Below, piece after piece: positions 35,755 through 43,985 of a DNA stretch of 64,000 nucleotides. Made by a program: the position numbers and the translations under genes. How positions within the stretch are numbered: the stretch's first letter is position 1; each line of letters opens with the position of its first letter. The notes below the pieces were generated by a model. The model ran no database searches, was not told the origin of the DNA, and worked only from the letters and a program-made list of their open reading frames with translations. Source of the DNA: Sphingopyxis sp. GTDB lineage: Bacteria > Pseudomonadota > Alphaproteobacteria > Sphingomonadales > Sphingomonadaceae. Where the stretch lies: assembly GCA_030148985.1 (NCBI GenBank), contig JASBSJ010000059.1:44265-108264 (forward strand). The letters run 5' to 3'.

Positions 35755-37014
35755 ATGGATCAATTTGCACTTCGTGACGGCGTTCTCCACGCCGAAGACA
35801 TTCCGCTGCCGCGGCTCGCCGAAGAAATCGGCACCCCCGTCTATGTCTATTCGCGCGCGATGCTCGAAGCCCATGCGCAGGAATTTCGCGACGCGTTGAA
35901 GGACGTGCCGCGCAAGCATCTCGCCTTCGCGATCAAGTGCAACCCCAACCTCGGCGTCCTGCGCGTCCTCGCGCGGCAGGGTTATGGCGCCGACGTCGTC
36001 TCGGGCGGCGAGCTCGAACGCGCGCTCGCCGCGGGCATGGCGCCCGAGGACATCGTGTTTTCGGGGGTTGGCAAGACCCGCGCCGAGCTGGCGCTGGGGC
36101 TCGACCGCGGCATCGGCCAGTTCAACATCGAACATGAAGCCGAAGGCATTGCGCTCGCCGAAATTGCGCTGAAGAAGGAAATGACCGCGCGCGCCGTGCT
36201 GCGCGTCAATCCCGACGTCGACGCAGGAACGCACGCCAAGATTTCGACCGGCAAGGCCGACAACAAGTTCGGCGTCGGCATCGATGTCGCACCCGCAATG
36301 TTCGACCGCCTCGCCGCGCTCCCCGGGCTTCAGATGCGCGGCATCGCGGTCCATATCGGCAGCCAGTTGACCAGCCTCGCCCCGCTCGAGGCCGCGTTCG
36401 AACGGCTGGGCCGCCTGATCGCCGATCTGCGCGCCGCAGGGCACAGCATCACCCACGTCGATCTCGGCGGCGGGCTCGGCGTATCGTACCGGCCCGAGGA
36501 TAATCCGCCCAGCATGGCCGACTATGGCGCGATGGTTGCGCGGGTGACCAAAGATTGGGACGTCACCTTGATGTTCGAACCCGGCCGCGTCATCGCGGGC
36601 AACACCGGGGTGTTGCTGACCGAGGTTCTCTGGGTCAAGCCCGGCGCGACCAATCCCTTCGTCATCGTCGACGCCGCGATGAACGACCTCGCGCGCCCGG
36701 CGCTTTACGACGCCTACCACGATTTTGTCGCGGTCAAGCCGAGCGGCGAAAAGATGACCGCGTCGATCGTCGGCCCGGTGTGCGAAACCGGCGACACCTT
36801 CGCGCGCGACCGGGTGACCGACGCGGTCGAACCCGGCGACCTCGCAGTGTTCCGCACCGCGGGCGCCTATGGCGCGACCATGGCCTCGACTTACAACAGC
36901 CGCAGCCTCGTTCCAGAGGTGCTCGTCGACGGCGATCGCTACATCACCGTCGCCGACCGCATCGCCGCGGGCACGATCATGGCGGCGGAGCGCGTTCCGG
37001 ATTGGATCGACTGA
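35755..37014 (+). CDS. lysA: Diaminopimelate decarboxylase
   Basis: A 419-residue PLP enzyme that makes lysine from meso-diaminopimelate. PLP binds K61 in FAIKCNPN; HIGSQ, the glycine-rich loop DLGGGLGV and the C-terminal CETGDTF block complete the active site. The length is normal. It lies downstream of argH and the LptM-like gene, with an R5 repeat before and an R6 repeat after. Confidence 0.96.
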   Translation: MDQFALRDGVLHAEDIPLPRLAEEIGTPVYVYSRAMLEAHAQEFRDALKDVPRKHLAFAIKCNPNLGVLRVLARQGYGADVVSGGELERALAAGMAPEDIVFSGVGKTRAELALGLDRGIGQFNIEHEAEGIALAEIALKKEMTARAVLRVNPDVDAGTHAKISTGKADNKFGVGIDVAPAMFDRLAALPGLQMRGIAVHIGSQLTSLAPLEAAFERLGRLIADLRAAGHSITHVDLGGGLGVSYRPEDNPPSMADYGAMVARVTKDWDVTLMFEPGRVIAGNTGVLLTEVLWVKPGATNPFVIVDAAMNDLARPALYDAYHDFVAVKPSGEKMTASIVGPVCETGDTFARDRVTDAVEPGDLAVFRTAGAYGATMASTYNSRSLVPEVLVDGDRYITVADRIAAGTIMAAERVPDWID

Positions 37015-37022
37015 ACCATTCG

Positions 37023-37147
37023 CCCTCCCCTTCAGGGGAGGGCAGCGAGACTTGCCAGCTTGCTGGCTTAGTCGCAGCGGGTGGGGTCCATCGGCCTTGC
37101 GCAAGGCCGATGGACCCCACCCCAACCCCTCCCCTGAAGGGGAGGGG
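37023..37147. repeat. Interspersed inverted repeat, family R6
   Basis: Outer arms CCCTCCCCTTCAGGGGAGGG and CCCCTCCCCTGAAGGGGAGG are each also palindromic, with an inner pair GGGTCCATCGGCCTTGCG / GCAAGGCCGATGGACCC. It fills the gap from lysA to the precorrin-2 dehydrogenase gene. Another copy lies at 39908 and a single arm at 58427. Confidence 0.9.
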
Positions 37148-37164
37148 CTTGCTATAGGACCACC

Positions 37165-37938
37165 ATGCATCAACTCCCCATCTTCCTGAACCTCGCCGGC
37201 CGCACCGTCGTGCTCGTCGGCGAAGGGGAGGCGGCGGACGCCAAGGCGCGGCTGATCGCGCGCGCGGGCGGCCGGATTGTCCCGGCATGGGAACAAGGCG
37301 CGACCATTGCCTTCGTCGCGCTCGACGATGAAGCCGAAGCCCGCGCCGCCGCCGATGCGCTCCGCGCCCACGGCCTGCTCGTCAACGTTGTCGACCGCCC
37401 CGGCCTCTGCGATTTCACCACCCCCGCGATCGTCGACCGCGCCCCCGTCACCATCGCCATCGGCACCGGCGGCGCGTCGGCGGGCCTTGCCAAAGCCGTC
37501 CGCCAGCGCATCGAGGCGCTGCTCCCCGCCCGCCTCGGCGCGCTGGCCTCCGCGCTCTATGCCGCTCGCGACGCCATCAAGGCTCGCTGGCCCGCCGCCG
37601 CCGACCGCCGCCGCGCAATCGATGTGGCGCTTGCACCGGGCGGTCCGCTTGACCCGCTCGATGGCGAAGCGGCGGACAAGATCGACGACTGGCTGGCGAG
37701 CGATGCTGCTGCCCAACCATCACGCCTCGAAACCATCCACCTTACCAGCGCCGACCCCGACGACCTCACCCTCCGCGCCGCGCGCCTGCTCGGCGAGGCC
37801 GACCATATCTTTCACCCCCCGCACGTCCCCGCCGCGATCCTCGACCGCGCTCGCGCCGACGCGGTACGCCACATCGCCGCCACACCACCCGCCGATCCGC
37901 CCGCGGGCCTGACGCTCTGGCTGGAGACGCAGGCGTAG
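37165..37938 (+). CDS. Precorrin-2 dehydrogenase / sirohydrochlorin ferrochelatase domain protein
   Basis: A 257-residue homologue of the N-terminal half of CysG, or of Met8p. It should oxidise precorrin-2 to sirohydrochlorin with NAD+ and may insert iron, giving siroheme for sulfite or nitrite reductase. It opens with LPIFLNLAGRTVVLVGEGEA, the family's Rossmann motif; GIGTGGASAGLAKAVRQRIE-like positions 95-115 (AIGTGGASAGLAKAVRQ) are also typical. No SUMT methyltransferase domain follows, so that step must be encoded elsewhere. The end is less conserved than in CysG. Confidence 0.87.
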   Translation: MHQLPIFLNLAGRTVVLVGEGEAADAKARLIARAGGRIVPAWEQGATIAFVALDDEAEARAAADALRAHGLLVNVVDRPGLCDFTTPAIVDRAPVTIAIGTGGASAGLAKAVRQRIEALLPARLGALASALYAARDAIKARWPAAADRRRAIDVALAPGGPLDPLDGEAADKIDDWLASDAAAQPSRLETIHLTSADPDDLTLRAARLLGEADHIFHPPHVPAAILDRARADAVRHIAATPPADPPAGLTLWLETQA

Positions 37939-37976
37939 CGGAGCAGTGGCGCGCTGCGACTGGTTGCGGCCATTAT

Positions 37977-38110
37977 TCCTCCCTGTCGCGCAGCGATGGG
38001 GAGGGGGACCGCTCGCGCAGCGAGTGGTGGAGGGGCCGCGACGGTAGCGCAAAAGCCCCTCCGTCAGCGCTTCGCGCTGCCACCTCCCCATGGCTTCGCC
38101 ACAGGGAGGA
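37977..38110. repeat. Interspersed inverted repeat, family R4
   Basis: A second R4 copy. The left arm is identical to that at 33244; the right arm ends CCCCATGGCTTCGCCACAGG, a divergent variant. Confidence 0.88.
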
Positions 38111-38240
38111 TTGAAGGGCAGCTCCCCACCCTCAAACCACCCTCACCAACATTCCCATCGCTCGCCCATTACCCCCCGCGTCATTGCCTGCCCCGCCGGG
38201 CGCGCCCTATCGTCGGCCCATCACAGCAGAAAGGCCGATC

Positions 38241-38654
38241 ATGCTCGCTATCTCACCGGAAGCCCCGCCCTCGCAGCCATGGTCGGCCCAGGGGTTCGCC
38301 TATTTCTGGTCGCAGGGACGCGATCCCGCGATGGTCGCGCCCGTCGTCTGGCCCGACGTGCGGGGGACATGGCCGCGCGCATCGGCGCCCGTCGTCGGGC
38401 GCGCCGCTTATATCGGCGCGATCGCCAATTTCCTCGCCGCGCTCCCCGATTTCCGCGTCGAGGTGACCGATCATGCGATGAGCGGCGACATCGCCTTCGT
38501 CCGCTGGGTGATCCGCGGCGCTTTCTGGGTCGGTCCCGACATAATGATCGGCGTCGACCGGTTGGTGCTGAAGGACGGATATGTGATCGAAAACCATATC
38601 CATTCGGACCATCCGCTGTTCGCCGAACTGGCAAAGACGCGCACTCTGGGCTGA
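38241..38654 (+). CDS. NTF2/SnoaL-like protein
   Basis: A 137-residue protein with the pattern of SnoaL-like NTF2 folds: an initial helix (FAYFWSQGRDPAMVAPVV), then YIGAIANFLAALPDFRVEVTDHAMSGD and strands ending VDRLVLKDGYVIENHIHSD. Such proteins are small isomerases, hydrolases or binding proteins; the substrate is unknown. The ATG at 38241 follows AAAGG. It is probably not part of the downstream peptide operon because a 106-base gap separates them. Confidence 0.78.
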   Translation: MLAISPEAPPSQPWSAQGFAYFWSQGRDPAMVAPVVWPDVRGTWPRASAPVVGRAAYIGAIANFLAALPDFRVEVTDHAMSGDIAFVRWVIRGAFWVGPDIMIGVDRLVLKDGYVIENHIHSDHPLFAELAKTRTLG

Positions 38655-38760
38655 CCGCCCACGCACATTACGATAAGTTAACTCACCCCCGCCTCCCCGC
38701 GGCGTTACCTCTGCCCGCGGCGGCAGGTCGCGCCGCCGGTTTCAGGACAGGAGGGGGATT

Positions 38761-38904
38761 ATGGAATTGCCGCCCATCGACATCGACGCGCTGCCCTTGC
38801 TCGACACTGCGGTCGGGCTGTTCGGCTCGCTGGTCGCCGACAGCGGCACATCGCGATCGGTATTCGAGATCGCGGTCACCGTCGCGCTGATCGTCCACAA
38901 CTGA
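38761..38904 (+). CDS. 47-residue peptide, candidate precursor or partner peptide
   Basis: A short open frame, ATG 38761 to TGA 38904, directly after a strong ribosome-binding site (AGGAGGGGG). The product begins MELPPIDIDALPLLDTAVG, continues with a Gly/Ser/Thr-rich middle and ends in a hydrophobic FEIAVTVALIVHN stretch. It precedes by 46 bases two genes for related proteins of unknown function. The acidic N-terminal part and variable C-terminal part would fit a modified-peptide precursor, but no modification enzyme family is recognised, so this is inference only. Confidence 0.6.
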   Translation: MELPPIDIDALPLLDTAVGLFGSLVADSGTSRSVFEIAVTVALIVHN

Positions 38905-38950
38905 GCCCGCGCGGGGGCGGTGCGCCGTCCCCGCAGCATCCCCTCAAACC

Positions 38951-39955
38951 ATGCCCACGCCCCGCTCGCGCCATGACCATTATCCGCGCGATGACGCCGC
39001 CCGCTGCCGCCGCATCCGCGAAGCGATTGCCAAACTTGACGCGCATTGGCGTGCCATCGACGTCCCGTCGGGCGGGCTGTTCGCGGCGATCGACGCGGTG
39101 GCGGGGGAGCCCCCCGACCGCGCGATCGCGCGCCTTCTCCCTTGGCTCGCCAACACCCGCTGGCTGCGCGATCGGCTGGGCGAGGCGCTGGCCCTGCTCG
39201 CCGCCGATCCGTTCGCGCGCCCGCCGCTCCGCCCCGTCGGCGGCGGGGATGGCGGCAGCGGCAGCTTGATCCTCGCTGAGCGCGGCGCGGTGCGCATCGC
39301 GCTCCACATCTACACCGCCGCGGCCGCAGCGCCGACGCATGCGGTTTTCGTCCCTGGCTGCGCCACAATCCGCGTGCTCGCCGCCGCGGGCGCGTCGCTC
39401 TGTCTTCACCAGGCCGAAGTCACCGCCGCCGAGGAAGCGGGCGGCTTCACCGCATCGGCCGCCGCGCCGTGCCGCAGCGCCCCGCCGCGCGCGCTCGCGG
39501 ACGGCGAAATCCTCTGCCTCGACACCGCGCGCCAAAGCTACAGCCTTACGGGCGCACAGGGCGACGTGCTGTTCCTCGAACTCACCGTCCAGCCGCCCGC
39601 GCCCCTCCCGATCCGCAGCTATGATCTCGCGCCCGGCCGCCTCGCGCACGTCAGCGCGTCACAGCGCGACGCCAGCTTCCGCACAACGGCGCTGACCTTG
39701 CTCCGCCACCTCGGCCGCACCGATGCCGCGCCGCTCTTCGCCGAAGCGACGCAAGCCGACGATTTCGCCCTGCGCTGGCACGCGATGCGCGAGCTGATCG
39801 CGCTCGCCCCCGCCGCCGCGCTACCGCGCCTGTCGGCGATGGCCACCTCCGACCCCCACCCCGAAGTCCGCCGCGCCGCAAAGGCGACGCTGGCGCTTTA
39901 TCCCAAGCCCTCCCCTTCAGGGGAGGGCAGCGAAACTTGCCAGCTTGCTGGCTAG
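38951..39955 (+). CDS. Helical/cupin-like protein of unknown function (paralogue 1)
   Basis: A 334-residue protein, unknown. An N-terminal helical segment (ARLLPWLANTRWLRDRLGEAL near residue 65) leads to a cupin-like beta region (residues about 105-225) and HEAT-like helices (FRTTALTLLRHLGR ... HPEVRRAAKATLALYP). It is similar in layout to the next gene, with matching LLPWLANTRWL / LLDGLARNRSFL segments, but lacks that protein's His-rich metal motif. The last 17 residues (KPSPSGEGSETCQLAG) are encoded by an R6 repeat, which also supplies the stop. No ribosome-binding site is evident, suggesting coupling to the peptide gene upstream. Confidence 0.75.
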   Translation: MPTPRSRHDHYPRDDAARCRRIREAIAKLDAHWRAIDVPSGGLFAAIDAVAGEPPDRAIARLLPWLANTRWLRDRLGEALALLAADPFARPPLRPVGGGDGGSGSLILAERGAVRIALHIYTAAAAAPTHAVFVPGCATIRVLAAAGASLCLHQAEVTAAEEAGGFTASAAAPCRSAPPRALADGEILCLDTARQSYSLTGAQGDVLFLELTVQPPAPLPIRSYDLAPGRLAHVSASQRDASFRTTALTLLRHLGRTDAAPLFAEATQADDFALRWHAMRELIALAPAAALPRLSAMATSDPHPEVRRAAKATLALYPKPSPSGEGSETCQLAG

Positions 39956-40027
39956 TTGCAGCGGGTGGGGGCCATCGGCCCAGCGCTACGCCGCGAGCCC
40001 CCACCACCCCCTCCCCTGAAGAGGGGC
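39908..40027. repeat. Family R6 inverted repeat overlapping the 3' end of paralogue 1
   Basis: The left arm CCCTCCCCTTCAGGGGAGGG is translated as part of the upstream protein's tail, and its stop lies in the repeat. The right arm (CCCCCTCCCCTGAAGAGGGG) ends 16 bases before the next gene. Confidence 0.9.
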
Positions 40028-40042
40028 TTCAGAAAGCCAATC

Positions 40043-40996
40043 ATGCCCCTGACCATCGACCCGCCGCCCGCCACCCCCGAACGCGACCTCGCCGAAGTCA
40101 CCGCGCGCCTCGACGAAAGCGGCGTCGACCTGTCCGACGACGCCAGCCTCGCCCAATGCACCGCGCTCCTCGACGGCCTTGCGCGCAACCGCAGCTTCCT
40201 CGCCGACCGCGTCATCGCCGCGCTCCAGCAAGGCTGCGCGGATCAGGTCGCGATCAACCGCCATTCGGCGCAGGTGTTCCTGCTCCACCGCGGCGCGCGC
40301 GGCTATTACCTGCGCGCGAACCTCTGGCCCGCCGTCACCGACGCCGTCACCACCGCCAGCGGCACACAGGCTTTTGCCTACGCCCTCCCGCACGACCATA
40401 ATTTCCATTTCCTCACCGTCGGCTATTTCGGCCCCGGCTATGTCAGCGACGATTATGAAGTGGATCCGGAAGCCATCGACGGCCGCCTCGGCGAACCGCT
40501 CGCGCTGCGCCCCGCGGGGCAGAGCCAGCTTAGCGAAGGGAAAATGATGCTCTACCGCGCGCACCGCGACGTCCACAGCCAGCACCCGCCGCCCAGCCTG
40601 TCGGTCAGCCTCAACATCATGGACGAGGGCGAACATATCCCCTGGCGCGACCAATATATCGTCGACCTCGGCGCCGCCGCACCGCACACGCCCGCGACGA
40701 TCGCGCAGCGCCCGACGCTCACCAGCACCGAACTGCTGCTGCGCGCCGCAGTCCACCTCCACGAAAACGCCCGCGACATCGCCGACCATTTCGCAAAGGC
40801 CCACCCCGTCCCCCGCGTCCGCGCCCACGCCCTCGCCGCATTGGCTGCGGCGGAAGCGGCCGAGGGCAGGGCTGCGATGCTGGAGCGCGGGCTGTGCGAT
40901 GCGGACGCGCGGGTCAGGGACGATTGCCGGCGGTGGCTGGCAACGCAATGTGATACAAAATTTAACGATTTCGGCAGGGAATCAAACCTGCGCTGA
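40043..40996 (+). CDS. Helical/cupin-like protein of unknown function with HDHNFHF motif (paralogue 2)
   Basis: A 317-residue protein, unknown. N-terminal helices (LLDGLARNRSFLADRVIAAL) are followed by a cupin-like domain with a likely metal-binding cluster, LPHDHNFHFLTVGYFGPGY, and a second His-rich strand YRAHRDVHSQHPP. The C-terminal 90 residues are HEAT-like helices. It follows paralogue 1 after an R6 repeat. The final ~12 codons (DTKFNDFGRESNLR) are AT-richer than the rest and run into the restriction island, overlapping the convergent nuclease gene by 15 bases, so the native C-terminus may have been altered by insertion. Confidence 0.75.
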   Translation: MPLTIDPPPATPERDLAEVTARLDESGVDLSDDASLAQCTALLDGLARNRSFLADRVIAALQQGCADQVAINRHSAQVFLLHRGARGYYLRANLWPAVTDAVTTASGTQAFAYALPHDHNFHFLTVGYFGPGYVSDDYEVDPEAIDGRLGEPLALRPAGQSQLSEGKMMLYRAHRDVHSQHPPPSLSVSLNIMDEGEHIPWRDQYIVDLGAAAPHTPATIAQRPTLTSTELLLRAAVHLHENARDIADHFAKAHPVPRVRAHALAALAAAEAAEGRAAMLERGLCDADARVRDDCRRWLATQCDTKFNDFGRESNLR

Positions 40997-41962
40997 TACC
41001 CAGTCTTCAAACAGATCAAGCCGGTGCGACCAGAAAACCTTCACACCCTCTTCTAGAAGGCGCTGGACGTCGCTCATTTTGATGACGCCTTGCAATAGTG
41101 CAGCGGGTTGTACGAAATTGCCCCAATGAGCTCGCCAAGCGGTGGCTTTCTTTGAAACATCATTAATGCGCTTGACCGAGTTTGTCTCGTCATTGGTAAC
41201 TTTACATTCGATGGCGAGTACAACAGCGTTCCTAAGGCCAAGTGCGATATCGACCTCCGCGCGGCCGGTCATTCCACTTGCGAACCGGGCTTTATGCATG
41301 AATTGGCGCGGCTGAAGCGCACCTTGTCGATCGATCGTTCGCGAAGCCATCTTTTGCCAGCCACCCAGCTCAAGCAATTCGATCAAAGCTTGCTCTTGGA
41401 CTTTAGCGATCCGGGTTCGCCGCGACGTTGCTACCCGTTGCGCCGCGATCAAGGGCGCTGTCGTCAACATCAGCGCATATAGTTCGCGCCGACGCGGTGG
41501 CCTACCATGTCGAAGCCATGGCGCCAGTCGAGGCGACAGCCATTCGGTGAGGCTATTTGCTACTATAGACGCCTGCGCGGGGGGAATTTGACGACCAGAC
41601 TTTTCAGTCGCTTTAGGCCAGTCGCCGCAAATCAGCTTGAATTGATCTTGGCTTGTGGGCGGAGCCATCAACGATCGGAAAACTGTCATATGACGCCCGG
41701 AGGACGTCAGAGCTCCTTCTATATTGGCGAGGAAGTCGGATGCTCGCAGCGCATCAGCGATCATTTTACGCGCTTCAGTTAGCGCTTCCCGCCAGTCTGC
41801 ACTTCCTTCGTCAGGTTTGAGGCTATTCTCGTAAAGCTGACGAGCTTCAAGCCGCAATTGTTCATGAAGCTCGATCGAATCGAGCGGCCAATTATCCGGC
41901 AACGGCTGCACTAGCAGAAACTCGCCTACGACGATCGGGCGCCGCGCGACGTGATTCGCCAT
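40982..41962 (-). CDS. XamI-like Type II restriction endonuclease
   Basis: A 326-residue nuclease resembling the XamI restriction family. A PD-(D/E)xK-type active site is visible as EVDIALG (D238) and AIECKV (E252, K254). The start at 41962 gives MANHVARRPIVVGEFLLVQP and overlaps the methyltransferase gene by 71 bases in another frame; no later in-frame ATG exists near the 5' end. Base composition is clearly AT-richer than the flanking genes, pointing to transfer. Founding XamI cuts GTCGAC; the partner here is a cytosine methyltransferase, so specificity should not be assumed. Confidence 0.85.
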   Translation of the reverse strand: MANHVARRPIVVGEFLLVQPLPDNWPLDSIELHEQLRLEARQLYENSLKPDEGSADWREALTEARKMIADALRASDFLANIEGALTSSGRHMTVFRSLMAPPTSQDQFKLICGDWPKATEKSGRQIPPAQASIVANSLTEWLSPRLAPWLRHGRPPRRRELYALMLTTAPLIAAQRVATSRRTRIAKVQEQALIELLELGGWQKMASRTIDRQGALQPRQFMHKARFASGMTGRAEVDIALGLRNAVVLAIECKVTNDETNSVKRINDVSKKATAWRAHWGNFVQPAALLQGVIKMSDVQRLLEEGVKVFWSHRLDLFEDWVSAQV

Positions 41963-43100
41963 TGCGCCGTTCCTCTTTCGCTGTGTAGCTGATCGCGGCT
42001 TCCAACCTTGGGGCGAGGGGGGATAAAATAGTGGGCTCGATTTTTCGTTCGTCCCATGAGCGCAGAATATGACTGTGGAGTGCCTCACCGAGCTTTTGGG
42101 CCAAGCGTGGCGGCACGGCGTTGCCGATCAGCCGGTACTGATCAGTCCGTTTTCCAACGAATATCCAATCGGCAGGAAATGTTTGAAGCGCGGCGCATTC
42201 ACGAGGACACAGTCGCCGAATGCCCAACGCAGGATCGATAATCCAATCTTGTTGTTGATTGGCGGTCACGGTTCTCGCCGGTAAGCTCGGGTCGGCGATG
42301 AACGCGCCCTGTTTATAACCCCAATGCCCTCCGGGTCGCGTGGCTTCCGCTTTTCCTGGACTTTTGACCCCGCTGCCGGGCTTAAGAGCGCTTAATTGCT
42401 CCAAAAGTTTGGCATTTGGTCGGATTATTTCGTCTTGCTGAAGTTCCCCTGCAGTCAGCAGCGCAGTTTGCATGGAAATCCACGGCGCGGGGTGCCCAGA
42501 TTTCGAATGGGTATGGTCGGGAAAAGGCATTTGATCGCCAATGCGATACCCAAACACCACCAGCCTCACGCGCCGCTGGGGAACACCATAGTCTGCTGCA
42601 TTGACGAGGGCCACTTGCGTCTGGAAGCCGGCCGAGAGGAGTTTGGTCCGAATTAGCGCCAGTGCCGAACCCGGAATGCCGTCGGGACCTCTTGCAGTCA
42701 GTAGGCCGCGAACATTTTCGAACATCAACCAACGAGCGTCAAGCTCACCAGCCAACCGAACGAAATCATCAAATAGTCGTCCTCTTGGGTCCGACCACCC
42801 TTTCTGATGGCCTGCACTGCTCCATGACTGACAAGGAGGGCCGCCGACCAAAAGCGGAATCTGCCCTCTCACGCTACCGACGGCCTCAAGAATTCGTCGG
42901 CCTGTAGATTGAGCGACATCCGCCTGCTCAAGAACGGCATGCTGCAAGTGCGATGAGTTTCGCCGCTTATTCTCCGCAAGAGTGGCATACGCCGCGGCAT
43001 CAATATCAGCCGCGTAGAGGCAATCGAAACCCGAATCTTCTAAGCCGATATCCAGACCGCCGGCGCCGGAAAATAACGAGATGAAACCGACTTTTCGCAT
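41892..43100 (-). CDS. DNA cytosine-C5 methyltransferase (Dcm family)
   Basis: A 402-residue enzyme that methylates cytosine in the target of the neighbouring nuclease. Motif I is SLFSGAGGLDIGLEDSGF, motif IV GGPPCQSWSSAG with catalytic C90, motif VI FENVRG, motif VIII QRRVRLVVFGY, and motifs IX-X end with YRLIGNAVPPRLAQKLGEAL. All are intact, so it should be active. The nuclease gene starts within its last 71 bases, an order that lets the methylase be made first. A LexA-type box lies 71 bases upstream. Confidence 0.95.
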   Translation of the reverse strand: MRKVGFISLFSGAGGLDIGLEDSGFDCLYAADIDAAAYATLAENKRRNSSHLQHAVLEQADVAQSTGRRILEAVGSVRGQIPLLVGGPPCQSWSSAGHQKGWSDPRGRLFDDFVRLAGELDARWLMFENVRGLLTARGPDGIPGSALALIRTKLLSAGFQTQVALVNAADYGVPQRRVRLVVFGYRIGDQMPFPDHTHSKSGHPAPWISMQTALLTAGELQQDEIIRPNAKLLEQLSALKPGSGVKSPGKAEATRPGGHWGYKQGAFIADPSLPARTVTANQQQDWIIDPALGIRRLCPRECAALQTFPADWIFVGKRTDQYRLIGNAVPPRLAQKLGEALHSHILRSWDERKIEPTILSPLAPRLEAAISYTAKEERRNGESRRAAPDRRRRVSASAAVAG

Positions 43101-43170
43101 ACCAGCCCCTTTCGCCGTCTCCTATCGCCTCGTCAATCGGGAGGCAACATTGCATCAATGAGTGAATAAT

Positions 43171-43185
43171 GTTCTTCTAATGTTC
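43171..43185. promoter_or_regulatory. Candidate LexA (SOS) box upstream of the methyltransferase
   Basis: GTTCTTCTAATGTTC is an exact GTTC-N7-GTTC direct repeat, the alphaproteobacterial LexA consensus. It lies in the AT-rich divergent gap, 71 bases before the methyltransferase start and 178 bases before the 100-residue protein gene. Confidence 0.6.
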
Positions 43186-43363
43186 TATATTGATCGTGTG
43201 GCAAGCGCAATAGGGGTTTGAGTCAGTGCGGTTTGGCCAATAATGAAAGGTCGTTCTTATGGGCACGCTCTTGAAGTCGATCGGTTTGCGTCAGTCGTAG
43301 CCTTACGTCACAAGGCATTTGGCACAGACGCAGGTGCACGGGCAAGCTGCGAAAGGTTTGGAA

Positions 43364-43666
43364 ATGGCAGAAGAAATCGTCGATCTTTTCCCCGGTGCGC
43401 CGCGCCAGATGGGCCTTGATCTTGGCGATGCGCCTCGGTCCCGGTCCTATGAGCCCGATCGCGAAGAGGTGCGGCGCGAACTCTATGACGTGCTCGCCGC
43501 GGCGAAGGCGGCGACCGATCGCTGTCCGTGGGACCGGCGGACTTTCCAATATCACAAGACGGTCTTTCCGCAGATGGCGAACTGGCTGCCCGAGGAAGAG
43601 CGCGATCAACTCCGTTTCGAATTCGCCGGGGAAATCGAACGGCTGGAAAAGCTGCTCGCGGCCTGA
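43364..43666 (+). CDS. Small conserved-looking protein of unknown function
   Basis: A 100-residue soluble protein, highly charged, with a probable helical C-terminal half (REEVRRELYDVLAAAKAATD, then EEERDQLRFEFAGEIERLEK) and a central CPWDRRTFQYHKTVFPQM segment. It returns to the high-GC codon use of the chromosome and marks the right border of the restriction island. The ATG at 43364 has GAAAGG upstream. Family not recognised. Confidence 0.7.
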   Translation: MAEEIVDLFPGAPRQMGLDLGDAPRSRSYEPDREEVRRELYDVLAAAKAATDRCPWDRRTFQYHKTVFPQMANWLPEEERDQLRFEFAGEIERLEKLLAA

Positions 43667-43985
43667 TTGCAGTTCCTCCGCGCGACCGCACAAATACCGC
43701 TTTCCTACTTCGTCACACTATGCCAGCCTCGCCACTCCTCGCTCTTTGACCCCTTGAATCCGCTGCCTTTCCGCCGCGCCGAACGTCGCGCCAACGTGCG
43801 ATCTTTGCGATGGTTCGCGCGTGTGCGCCGCGTGGGTGACCTTCGCGACCTAGCTCCGGCACTACATCGCCAACTCCTTGTTTTCCGGTGCAACCAGGTG
43901 ACAAGTTTGACAAGTTAAGCCCGCCGCTCCGGCCGGGGCGCCAGTCCTTGCTGACAGCGCCGCTTTCGCCTGCTAACGGCGCGCC
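43667..43985. other. Intergenic region before lepA, no gene seen
   Basis: 319 bases. The only structure noted is a short direct repeat, TGACAAGT TTGACAAGT, at about 43899-43916; its TTGACA could be a -35 element for lepA, but no convincing -10 follows at 17 bases. Confidence 0.6.

Noticed and set aside
40970..40996. A tRNA T-arm-like sequence (GCAGGTTTGATTCCCTGC on the minus strand) at the edge of the restriction island
   Set aside because: The stem is out of register for a T arm, and no acceptor, anticodon or CCA parts are found, so there is no evidence of a tRNA attachment site.
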